Shown: positions 1 to 6,167 of the stretch, in pieces | Layout: each line of letters opens with the position of its first letter | Numbering within the stretch: position 1 is the stretch's first letter | NCBI GenBank assembly: GCA_002371755.1 | Contig: DFGM01000071.1 | Location: 3,063-19,630, forward strand | DNA length: 16,568 nt | Direction of reading: 5' to 3' | Source: Verrucomicrobia bacterium UBA3750 | GTDB taxonomy: Bacteria; Verrucomicrobiota; Kiritimatiellia; RFP12; UBA1067 | The notes under the pieces: generated by a model | What the model was told of the DNA's origin: nothing | The model's database searches: none | What the model saw: only the letters and a program-made list of their open reading frames with translations | Program-made: the position numbers and the translations under genes

Positions 1-1
1 C

Positions 2-304
2 GCAGGGGAGTACAAGCGATTCAAGGGGCTTAGGAAGCAGAATCTTCGCGACAATATGACGAACATGGAGCTGATTCTAAGCATGCTTGCCGAGGAATCC
101 ACACGCGAGATATCTGCCGCAACACGACCGAACAACATGATCGATCATCACAAGGTCGCTGCCAGCGGAGGGGGTGTGGCAAGAAATGCCCGAATCGAAA
201 TAGAGCAAAAGACCGGGCGCAAGGTCATATCACCTCTCAATGCAACGGATGCCGGAGCACTGGATGTCGATTCCGGCGATATGTTGCCGCCGCCCACGAA
301 GTAG
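2..304 (+). CDS. dinD: DinD-like DNA-damage-inducible protein, C-terminal part (5' end outside window)
   Basis: The reading frame is open from the left edge and ends at TAG 302-304, giving 100 C-terminal residues. The E. coli protein is about 274 aa, so the N-terminal Bro-like part lies outside the window. I recognise the family from YKRFKGLRKQNLRDNMTN, then the MELILSMLAEEST helix, then EIEQKTGRKVISPLNA, which are typical of DinD C-termini. An internal ATG at 56 is probably not the start, because family-like sequence continues upstream of it. DinD is SOS-induced in E. coli and has been linked to RecA filament control. Homologues often sit inside type I restriction-modification loci, between specificity and restriction genes. 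That context fits the fragment at 3125. The family call rests on remembered sequence, not an alignment. Confidence 0.8.
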   Translation, partial: AGEYKRFKGLRKQNLRDNMTNMELILSMLAEESTREISAATRPNNMIDHHKVAASGGGVARNARIEIEQKTGRKVISPLNATDAGALDVDSGDMLPPPTK

Positions 305-314
305 TGGTGCGGAC

Positions 315-338
315 AAGGAGGTTGTGATGAGTATATAG
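315..338 (+). promoter_or_regulatory. Strong Shine-Dalgarno followed by a three-codon ORF
   Basis: AAGGAGGT (315-322) lies 4 nt before ATG at 327, which is followed by AGT ATA and TAG (336-338), giving Met-Ser-Ile-stop. The strongest ribosome site in this part of the window therefore serves a minimal ORF right after dinD. It may be the scar of a lost downstream gene, or a leader/minigene controlling the next gene at 393. Confidence 0.4.
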
Positions 339-350
339 GGAGGTGAGGGG

Positions 351-466
351 GATAGACCTAATTGTTGGAGTGGAAATGGTGGAGTAGCGACTATGGCGAT
401 GCAGCCGAGAGACGATCCGCCTACGCCAAGTCTACGGCGGACAGGTGCGATAGAGGCGATCAAGCG
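351..466 (+). repeat. Direct repeat copy 1 (5' region and first codons of the 393 gene)
   Basis: Positions 351-415 match 3256-3320 with few differences, including the 24-nt run at 369-392, which is identical. The match resumes at 449-466, GATAGAGGCGATCAAGCG, identical to 3324-3341. Copy 1 has about 30 extra bases (roughly 416-448) that are absent from copy 2. The repeat includes the ribosome site GGTGGAG (379-385) and the start codon at 393. Confidence 0.85.
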
Positions 467-821
467 ATTTATGACGCATGATGCGACGAAGGATTTAGAT
501 TCTTGGAACAAGGCGGTTCTGTTTCTTGCTGATGCCCATGCCTTTAATAAGGATGTGATAAGTGGACTTGAGCTTCTTGCAATTCAGGCGACGAAGGAAT
601 GTGAAAAAGCAGGGCAAGATCTTTTGCGTATTGTTGGTGTCCCCGCAGTGTCGCGGGAAGATGTTCAAGTAATTGCTGATTTGTTATGCAATAACTCGCT
701 CATTAGTGGACACGTAAGCACAGTGCGTGTCTCGAAAGCGGTCTGTGCAGATAATTGGGAATGGGAAAGAGGATCCCGCCCTGCTTGTTTTCATGATGAT
801 AGGGGTTTGATCTATGGATAA
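393..821 (+). CDS. Hypothetical protein, 142 aa, in the DinD/RAYT block
   Basis: I do not recognise this protein. ATG 393 is preceded by GGTGGAG at a suitable distance, and the frame ends at TAA 819-821. It is soluble-looking, with no signal peptide or membrane segment. Residues from about 20 to 105 are mostly helical in composition. The C-terminal 35 residues are rich in Trp, Arg and Cys (NWEWERGSRPACF). The stretch from about 480 to 720 looks more AT-rich than its neighbours, which suggests separate origin. The first codons and leader lie in a repeat whose second copy (3256-3341) keeps the same frame: MAM, then RDD, then IEAIKR. That supports real coding of the N-terminus. The next gene starts 29 nt downstream with its own ribosome site. 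Function is unknown. Confidence 0.55.
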   Translation: MAMQPRDDPPTPSLRRTGAIEAIKRFMTHDATKDLDSWNKAVLFLADAHAFNKDVISGLELLAIQATKECEKAGQDLLRIVGVPAVSREDVQVIADLLCNNSLISGHVSTVRVSKAVCADNWEWERGSRPACFHDDRGLIYG

Positions 822-850
822 TCTCCCCATTCCCCTGAAAGGAGCCTGAC

Positions 851-1624
851 ATGGAAACGTATGGCGTGAGTTTTGAGGGTTTTGAACCATCGTGTGGATG
901 GCCTATGTACAAGCACACGGAGGAAGAGCTGATTCCACATTTGAAAAACGAGGTCGTGCGGTGGCGCGAGCGCCGCGATGCGGCGGCCAGCGAACGGACA
1001 GCAATCAAAGGGATTGGTGCCGATCTCGAAGGCATGATGAAATCTCGCAACGGCCTGGTGGCAAAGCTGGGGGCGAAGGTGCCCGGCAGCGGGACCAAGG
1101 TCAACGAAGTTATGCCGATAGCGGTAAAGGAAGCCAAAGTCGAGACAAGCAGTTCGTGGGATGAACTTGCCTCGTGGCTTGACGCGTCGAAGTCGTCTAT
1201 TGATCAGATCGCGTTGTTCTACAAGCATGCCTGTGAGCGGGCAGAATTCAATCTCGACTTATTCGAGAACTGTTTGGCGTCAACGGAGATAGACATTCGG
1301 TTCTGGGAGCGCACGCTTGAATTGCAGCGCGCCTATTGGGTGTTTGAGAAGGCCGAGCTTAAGTATAAAACCAAGATATGCCGCAAACTCGTTAAGGCGC
1401 TGGTAGATTACATAGGTGATTGCCGCGAGCAACTTGGGCGCTTTGACAACGAAGAGGACAGGTCGTCGGCGCTCTATGAAGACATCGAATGGCTCCTCGA
1501 TGAAGCCGAGGCCGATCTTGCCTATTATCGCCAGATCAAGGCCGATATCGCGGCGGTAGGCGTAGAAGAAGCTATTAGGCATTCAAGCCGCAAGGTAACG
1601 CCCCCGTGCAGTGACGCGCCATAA
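851..1624 (+). CDS. Hypothetical helical protein, 257 aa
   Basis: ATG 851 has a good ribosome site, GAAAGGAG, six or seven bases upstream. The frame ends at TAA 1622-1624. I do not recognise the family. The protein has no signal peptide or hydrophobic segment and is highly charged. From residue 25 onward it is almost entirely helix-favouring, with likely coiled-coil stretches near residues 27-50 and 110-240. The segment at about 70-100 contains a Gly/Lys-rich linker (GAKVPGSGTKVNEV). It lies between the 393 gene and the transposase, with a 12-nt gap to the latter, so the three are probably cotranscribed. An accessory role with the transposase, or a scaffold in a restriction or defence locus, is possible from position only. 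Confidence 0.65.
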   Translation: METYGVSFEGFEPSCGWPMYKHTEEELIPHLKNEVVRWRERRDAAASERTAIKGIGADLEGMMKSRNGLVAKLGAKVPGSGTKVNEVMPIAVKEAKVETSSSWDELASWLDASKSSIDQIALFYKHACERAEFNLDLFENCLASTEIDIRFWERTLELQRAYWVFEKAELKYKTKICRKLVKALVDYIGDCREQLGRFDNEEDRSSALYEDIEWLLDEAEADLAYYRQIKADIAAVGVEEAIRHSSRKVTPPCSDAP

Positions 1625-1636
1625 AAGAACATCGCA

Positions 1637-3109
1637 ATGGCTAATTCCGAATTCCTAACTCACCATTCTGAATTTACAGCCCCCGGCTGGGAGCGCGACG
1701 AGAACGGCGCGTTGCGGCGCGTGAAAAAGCCCCACATGGGGCGGCGGCTCCCTGGCTTCGACTACTCGCAGCGCATGATATACGAAATTACAATCGTGTT
1801 AAAAGAGCGGCGGCCCGTCTTGGGGCGGCTCGTGAAAAAGCCATGCGAAAGCGCAGCGTTGGAAGATGGTGCCGGCAATGAACCCACTTGGGTGGTTGAG
1901 CCGTCGACCATGGGGCAGGCTGCGCTTGATTGCTGGCGCAAAATCACCGATTTCTGGCCACAGGTATCACTGATCGAAGCGCAGCTGATGCCCGAGCATT
2001 TCCACGGCATCCTCTTTTTGAAAGAGCGCTTGCCACTCACCCACCCAGACAAACCCGAAGGGCCTGATAACAGGCGCAAAAACCTTGGCGACATCATTCG
2101 CGGCTTCAAGGTCGGTTGCACAATGGCTTGGCGAGAACTTATAAACGGCGGCGAGTATGTCGTAGGGCCGAATTTGCCGCTCCCGGCAGTTACGCCCCGC
2201 CGCATACTTGCGGCGGCTCCCCAATGGGCCGAAGGCTTTGTTGATACCATTCTCTTTCACAAAGGGCAGCTCGCGAAGATGATAAACTATTTGCGTGACA
2301 ACCCGCGGCGACTTGGCGTGAAACGCGAGCATCCCGAGCTATTCAAGGTGGCGCGCGACATCGAGATCTCCTTTGCTGCATTTGCCGAGGGTGGCGCAAT
2401 CGCGCCCTGGAGCGGCGCGGCAGGCGGTTATTTCGCCGCAATCGGCAACCACTTTCTTCTCGCCCGGCCGTGGCTCGTGCAGGTGCAATGCTCGCGCAAA
2501 TTTTTTAGATACCGCGTTGAAAACTCGGCCAAAAATGGCCGAGGGCCGGACTTGGCCAAATATGGCCTGAGGCGAGACAGGAAGCCGCGTATCTGCCGCG
2601 ACGAGAAGGGCAAACCCATTGTAGAACTTTCAACACCCGAATTCGAGGCGAAGCTGTCCGAAGCCCTTTCGGCAGGACGGTATGGCGCAGTCTTGGTTTC
2701 ACCCTGTATTTCACATGGCGAGCGTGAAATCGCGCGGCGGGCGTTTGAAGCGGGCTATCGCGTGATTACATTGCAGAACAAAGGATTCTCGCCGCTTTAC
2801 AAGCCGGGAGGCAAGCTTTTCACGACCTGCGCCAATGGCAATCTGCTGATGCTTGCACCAATTAACTGGCCCTACATTCCGGGCGAGAAACCAATGACGC
2901 GCGAGCAAGCGCAGGTATTGAACCGCATCGCCCAGCTGATCGCCGGCGATGGCGCGGGTGTTATTGATTACAAGGGCGCAGTGATGCACGGCATTGACGA
3001 ACAGGTAGCGGCGGCGGTGGACAACTGCGGCAAATATGCCGCAGGACCAAACGCGCCAGGCCCGAACTGTTTGACCCCGTCGGCTATTGCCGATAGTCAG
3101 AAAATCTGA
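1637..3109 (+). CDS. REP-associated tyrosine transposase (Y1_Tnp/RAYT-like) with C-terminal Rossmann-like domain
   Basis: The 490-aa product has the hallmarks of the IS200-type Y1 single-strand transposase fold. The HUH motif is HFH at residues 121-123, after a hydrophobic strand. A candidate catalytic tyrosine is Y218 in the family-like motif YLRDNPRR. Residues 1-45 form a basic lead-in and 46-245 the nuclease domain. Residues from about 325 to 450 form a second alpha/beta domain (VELSTPEF, then GAVLVSPCISHGEREI, RVITLQNKG and LLMLAP). Its pattern resembles DprA/LOG-like Rossmann folds and is known to me from RAYT relatives in Bacteroidetes. Such proteins are single-copy enzymes tied to REP palindromes rather than full insertion sequences. 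The ATG is 12 nt after the previous stop with a weak ribosome site, suggesting coupling. The interdomain linker carries palindromic repeats (2524-2577). Confidence 0.8.
   Translation: MANSEFLTHHSEFTAPGWERDENGALRRVKKPHMGRRLPGFDYSQRMIYEITIVLKERRPVLGRLVKKPCESAALEDGAGNEPTWVVEPSTMGQAALDCWRKITDFWPQVSLIEAQLMPEHFHGILFLKERLPLTHPDKPEGPDNRRKNLGDIIRGFKVGCTMAWRELINGGEYVVGPNLPLPAVTPRRILAAAPQWAEGFVDTILFHKGQLAKMINYLRDNPRRLGVKREHPELFKVARDIEISFAAFAEGGAIAPWSGAAGGYFAAIGNHFLLARPWLVQVQCSRKFFRYRVENSAKNGRGPDLAKYGLRRDRKPRICRDEKGKPIVELSTPEFEAKLSEALSAGRYGAVLVSPCISHGEREIARRAFEAGYRVITLQNKGFSPLYKPGGKLFTTCANGNLLMLAPINWPYIPGEKPMTREQAQVLNRIAQLIAGDGAGVIDYKGAVMHGIDEQVAAAVDNCGKYAAGPNAPGPNCLTPSAIADSQKI
2524..2577 (+). repeat. 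Two tandem 27-nt palindromic units inside the transposase gene
   Basis: Unit 1 (2524-2550) contains CTCGGCCA-AAAA-TGGCCGAG, a perfect 8-bp stem with a 4-nt loop. Unit 2 (2551-2577) contains GGCCA-AATA-TGGCC. The units match at about 20 of 27 positions. Their length keeps the frame, and they encode the linker around residues 296-313. Confidence 0.7.
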
Positions 3110-3124
3110 AAGGAGAAGTAAACC

Positions 3125-3196
3125 ATGAGCAACTTCAACGAATCAAACACGATCCAGGCCAAACCATTCATACGTCAGGCCTATGATGAGAATTGA
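3125..3196 (+). pseudogene. Possible 5' remnant of a type I restriction hsdR gene (23 codons)
   Basis: ATG 3125 follows a good ribosome site, AAAGGAGAAG (3110-3119), just after the transposase stop. The frame reads MSNFNESNTIQ and then twelve more residues to TGA 3194-3196. HsdR-type proteins commonly begin with a similar M-x-(N/D)-FNE-(S/T/A)-NT segment, and the dinD and RAYT neighbours suit an hsdR position. The reading is a hypothesis from a dozen residues. It could equally be a chance small ORF. Confidence 0.3.
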
Positions 3197-3233
3197 CAAA
3201 TCAGGAGAACACCTTATGCCGGAGCTGTAAATG

Positions 3234-3256
3234 TTGAAGTCGGGGTGGCAAAAGGG
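3234..3256 (+). repeat. Short direct repeat, copy upstream of the GH43 gene
   Basis: TTGAAG, TCGGGGTGG, CAAA and GGG occur here in the same order as at 5204-5228. The two copies differ by small indels only. They bracket the GH43 gene, and the second copy lies next to tRNA-Gln. A chance match is possible. Confidence 0.35.
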
Positions 3257-3341
3257 ACAGACCTAGTTGGTGGAGTGGAAATGGTGGAGTAGCGACTATG
3301 GCGATGCCGCAGAGAGACGACACGATAGAGGCGATCAAGCG
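3256..3341 (+). repeat. Direct repeat copy 2 (truncated counterpart of 351-466)
   Basis: This is the second copy of the repeat described at 351-466. It carries the same ribosome site and ATG (3298) but lacks about 30 bases. After 3341 similarity ends abruptly in GC-rich hairpin sequence, which marks a breakpoint. Confidence 0.85.
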
Positions 3342-3346
3342 GCGCG

Positions 3347-3399
3347 CGCAACCGTTGCGGGCCGCCCGGAGGTCGGCCCCAGATACCCCCGACGGGGGG
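3347..3399 (+). other. Cluster of three GC-rich hairpins upstream of the GH43 promoter
   Basis: CGCAA-CCG-TTGCG lies at 3347-3359 and GGGCCG with CGGCCC at 3359-3364/3374-3379. ACCCCC-GACG-GGGGGT lies at 3385-3400. No T-run follows any of them, so they are not typical terminators. They lie exactly at the break of the direct repeat. Confidence 0.4.
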
Positions 3400-3402
3400 T
3401 GG

Positions 3403-3435
3403 TTGCCGAGATGGGAATGTGGTACAATTTACCCA
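3403..3435 (+). promoter_or_regulatory. Extended -10 promoter of the GH43 gene, probably leaderless transcript
   Basis: TGGTACAAT (3420-3428) gives an extended -10 with hexamer TACAAT at 3423-3428. The expected start site, seven bases past the hexamer's last base, is 3435, which is the A of the ATG. No Shine-Dalgarno site is present. TTGCCG at 3403-3408 is the nearest -35 candidate, but its 14-bp spacer is short. Confidence 0.55.
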
Positions 3436-5123
3436 TGAAAAAAAGTTATCTATCTTTGCTTGCTCTCGCCGCTGCGGCAACGCTGAACGCCGCGACATAC
3501 AAGAACCCCGTGCTCACGATGGATTTCAGCGACCCTGACGTGTGCGTCGGGCATGACGGGAAGTTTTACATGACGGCGTCGAGCTTTGGCGGGCTGCCGG
3601 GGCTGCCGATTCTCGTTTCCGACGACCTTGTGAACTGGGAGTATGCGGCGTACGCGCTGAAGGAGCATCCGTTTGCGACGCACTCTCCCGAACACGGCAG
3701 GGCGGTTTGGGCACCGTCGATTCGTTACCGTGCCGACAAACAAGAGTACGTCATCTATTGGGGCGATCCAGACCGAGGGATATACCGTGTTTCGGCGAAG
3801 GATCCAAAGGGACCATGGGGCGAGCCGCGCCTGGTTGTGGAGGGGAAGGGCCTTATCGATCCGTGTCCGCTCTACGACGACGACGGACGCATCTATCTTG
3901 TGAACGGGTGGGCGCAGAGCCGCGCCGGCATGAACTCCGTTCTCACGGTTCGCGAACTTGATGCTGACGAGACGAAGGCGATTTCCGAACCTGTAATGGT
4001 GTACGACGGCGTGCCGGACGGGAATTTTACAGCCGAAGGCCCGAAGTTCTACAAGCGCAACGGCGAATACTGGCTTTTCTTCCCGGCTGGCGGCGTTGGC
4101 GGCGGCTGGCAGGTGGCAGCGTGTGCTAGAAGTCCTTACGGCCCCTACGAGGCGAAGACCGTCATGGCGCAGGGCAAAACAAAAATCAACGGCCCCCACC
4201 AGGGCGCGTGGGTTGCGACGCCGTCCGGAGAGGATTGGTTCGTGCATTTCTCCGACCGCAACGCTTACGGGCGCATCGTTTATCTGGAGCCGATGCGCTG
4301 GCTGGAGGACGGCTGGCCGGTTATTGGCGTGGATGACGATGGCGACGGCTGCGGCGAACCTGTTGAGGAGTATGAAATGCCCAGGGGCGGGGCTTTGGGT
4401 GCGCAAACGCTTTACCCGCAAACGTCTGACGAGTTCAACGGCGGCAAGATTGGTCTCCAGTGGCAGTGGCTTGGCAAGAGTGAAGACTTCGCCGGCTGGG
4501 CAACGCCTTACGGTTTTTACCGTCAATACACGACCGCTTTGCGCGGGTGGAGTAAAGAGTCCAGTTTTTCAAGGAAATCGGCTTTCGGTGCGCTATGGGA
4601 CACGCCGAACCTTATGGTGCAGAAGTTCCCTGCGTTCGGTTTCACGGCAACCATGAAGGCGCAAGTCGGTGCGAAAGAGGCAACGGAAGAGGCTGGGCTC
4701 ATCATCCAGGGCCGCAGCTACGCGCGCATCGGCCTCCGGTATGCGGGCGAAGAGAAGTTCGAGGTCGTCTACACCGAGTGCCGCAATGCGGACAAGGGGC
4801 AAGACGAGGAGCCGGCAGTCGTGCTCGCAACTGTTCCGGCAACTGTCATCGGCGCTGGTTTGAGGACTGCGAATGTGAAGGACGTCTGGCTCAAGCTGGA
4901 GGTCGCGCCGGGAGAGATTCCCGCGAAGGGGCTCGGACCGAAAGCCATGTGCCGCTTCTCGTGGTCGCTTGACGGTGAGACATGGACGAATTGTCCGAAT
5001 GTTTTCCAGGCTCGCGAGGGTAAGTGGATCGGTGCGACATTGGGCATTTACGCTATCTCCGGTCCGGACTGCCGCGACCGCGGCTGGATTGATGTCGACT
5101 GGTTCCGCATTTCGCGCCGCTGA
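3435..5123 (+). CDS. Exported glycoside hydrolase family 43 (beta-xylosidase / arabinofuranosidase type)
   Basis: The start at 3435 gives a 562-aa protein with a signal peptide (residues 1-20, MKK then Leu/Ala-rich, ending LNAA). The frame is open 56 codons upstream, but that part is repeat and hairpin DNA. The GH43 five-bladed propeller spans about 21-325. Its triad is visible: base D33 in FSDPDV, pKa modulator D142 in LIDPCPLYDDDG, and acid E201 in TAEGPKFYK. Further family segments are HQGAWVATPSGEDWFVHF and GRIVYLEPMRW...GWPVIG. From about 332 (DEFNGG) to the end lies a concanavalin-like beta-sandwich, as in two-domain xylosidases. The likely substrate is arabinoxylan-type hemicellulose, cleaved in the periplasm or at the surface. 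Exact specificity cannot be read. It stands alone, with no transporter or regulator beside it. Confidence 0.9.
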   Translation: MKKSYLSLLALAAAATLNAATYKNPVLTMDFSDPDVCVGHDGKFYMTASSFGGLPGLPILVSDDLVNWEYAAYALKEHPFATHSPEHGRAVWAPSIRYRADKQEYVIYWGDPDRGIYRVSAKDPKGPWGEPRLVVEGKGLIDPCPLYDDDGRIYLVNGWAQSRAGMNSVLTVRELDADETKAISEPVMVYDGVPDGNFTAEGPKFYKRNGEYWLFFPAGGVGGGWQVAACARSPYGPYEAKTVMAQGKTKINGPHQGAWVATPSGEDWFVHFSDRNAYGRIVYLEPMRWLEDGWPVIGVDDDGDGCGEPVEEYEMPRGGALGAQTLYPQTSDEFNGGKIGLQWQWLGKSEDFAGWATPYGFYRQYTTALRGWSKESSFSRKSAFGALWDTPNLMVQKFPAFGFTATMKAQVGAKEATEEAGLIIQGRSYARIGLRYAGEEKFEVVYTECRNADKGQDEEPAVVLATVPATVIGAGLRTANVKDVWLKLEVAPGEIPAKGLGPKAMCRFSWSLDGETWTNCPNVFQAREGKWIGATLGIYAISGPDCRDRGWIDVDWFRISRR

Positions 5124-5148
5124 TCATCGAATGCGCAAGGGCTGGCAT

Positions 5149-5184
5149 CCAGTTCCCATTCCTAAATCGTAAAATGGGGGCTGG
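5149..5184 (+). terminator. Candidate terminator hairpin after GH43
   Basis: CCAGTTCCCATT (5149-5160) pairs with AATGGGGGCTGG (5173-5184) over 12 bp, including two G-U pairs, around a 12-nt loop. Only TTT follows on the + strand. It sits between the convergent GH43 and ispE/tRNA-Gln units and could work in both directions. Confidence 0.4.
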
Positions 5185-5203
5185 TTTGACGACGGGCACA
5201 AGC

Positions 5204-5228
5204 TTGAAGATCGGGGTGGAACAAAGGG
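5204..5228 (+). repeat. Short direct repeat, copy downstream of the GH43 gene
   Basis: Partner of 3234-3256. It lies about 20 nt beyond the 3' end of tRNA-Gln. Confidence 0.35.
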
Positions 5229-5247
5229 CGCTTTCGCTTTCGCGCAA

Positions 5248-5321
5248 TGGTTGTCCGGAGTGGATTCGAACCACTTCGAAGGGTATCAAAAACCCCTATG
5301 CTGCCATTACATCACCGGACA
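5248..5321 (-). tRNA. tRNA-Gln (anticodon UUG), CCA encoded
   Basis: On the - strand the acceptor stem TGTCCGG pairs with CCGGACA. The discriminator A is followed by encoded CCA (5250-5248). The anticodon arm is GGGGT-TTTTGAT-ACCCT, which places TTG at positions 34-36, hence Gln. The T arm contains GTGGTTCGAATCCAC. The 5' end (5321) lies inside ispE, whose stop codon TAA (5309-5307) is part of the tRNA. The tRNA is probably cotranscribed with ispE. The substrate of GatCAB amidation, made partly by gatB in this window, is this tRNA class. Confidence 0.93.
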
Positions 5322-6167
5322 GAAGGTATGGACGCACCAGGCTGCGAAGCCTTGAGCCTCCAGAAGCGCCTTTGATTTGCGTCCCTCAGCTTCGTTCGGG
5401 ACGAGACCGAATACAGTCGATCCACTACCGCTCATCATCGGGCGCTTTATGCCTGCTTGTCGCATGGCTTCAAGCGCCGTGGCAATCTGCGGATACAGGC
5501 TAACGGCAGGGAATGCTAGGTCATTCACCATCGCCGCCGATATCGCATCGAGATTGCCTATCTCGAGTGCGGAACGCATATTATGCAATATTTCTGGGGC
5601 ATCTGTCAAGCGGGCCTGACACTTTTTATAGACTTCCTTCGTGGAGGAGAAGACCCCAGGATTGGCTAAAACTAGGTAAAGAGGCGGGATTGTGCCGAAT
5701 TTCTCCACCTTTTCACCACGTCCCTCCATTATCACGGCTCCGCCGAGGGTGAGGGCCGGGACGTCGCTTCCGACTTCTGCCGCTATCTCCAGGAGCCTTG
5801 CGAGGGGGAAATCGAGGTTCCATAGGATGTTGAGAGCTTTCAGGGTTGCTGCGGCATCGGCGCTCCCGCCCCCTAAACCGCCGCCGGCCGGGATGCGCTT
5901 CTTGACGGAGATGGACGCGCCAAGGTTTTTCGCGTCTGCCACCCCTGCGGCTATGGCGCGTTCGCGTAATTTGAACGCTGCCTTTATGCACAAGTCGTCG
6001 GGGTATGGACTGTCGCTCGTTATGGTCGCCTCGTCGGCGGTCTGCACATCAAGCGCATCTGCAAGCGATATCGGCACAACTAGAGAACGGAGCGCGTGGA
6101 ATCCATCCGCGCGCTCGCCAAAAACTTCCAGCGTGAAGTTTACTTTTGCGTGTGCCGCTACCTGCAT
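5307..6167 (-). CDS. ispE: 4-diphosphocytidyl-2-C-methyl-D-erythritol kinase
   Basis: IspE phosphorylates CDP-ME in the cytosolic MEP pathway to isoprenoid precursors. The 286-aa product has the GHMP kinase signature: substrate-binding AHAKVNFTLEVFGERADGFH near the start, ATP-binding PAGGGLGGGSADAA, then GSDVPALTLGG and the C-terminal glycine motif MSGSGSTVFGL. I chose ATG 6167 because it overlaps the upstream stop as TGATG, a typical coupling arrangement, and because family homology begins there. The frame is open 15 codons further, but those overlap the upstream gene. The C-terminus is unusual: the last five codons (TGT CCG GTG ATG TAA) are the first 15 nt of tRNA-Gln on the same strand. 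RNase P cleavage of the transcript would remove the stop codon. Confidence 0.95.
   Translation of the reverse strand: MQVAAHAKVNFTLEVFGERADGFHALRSLVVPISLADALDVQTADEATITSDSPYPDDLCIKAAFKLRERAIAAGVADAKNLGASISVKKRIPAGGGLGGGSADAAATLKALNILWNLDFPLARLLEIAAEVGSDVPALTLGGAVIMEGRGEKVEKFGTIPPLYLVLANPGVFSSTKEVYKKCQARLTDAPEILHNMRSALEIGNLDAISAAMVNDLAFPAVSLYPQIATALEAMRQAGIKRPMMSGSGSTVFGLVPNEAEGRKSKALLEAQGFAAWCVHTFCPVM

Larger units (their letters stand above)
3298..3438 (+). pseudogene. Truncated paralogue of the 393 gene (N-terminal fragment)
   Basis: The frame starts at ATG 3298 with MAMPQRDD and IEAIKR, matching the start of the 393 protein minus an in-frame deletion of about 11 codons. It then runs through unrelated Arg/Pro-rich sequence to TGA 3436-3438, overlapping the GH43 start codon. 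Only the first ~15 codons are homologous, so this is best read as a 5' remnant joined to foreign DNA. Confidence 0.5.

Noticed and set aside
3267..3434. 56-codon N-terminal extension of the GH43 protein
   Set aside because: This stretch is direct repeat and hairpin DNA. The signal peptide begins at 3435 and the promoter's predicted start coincides with that ATG.
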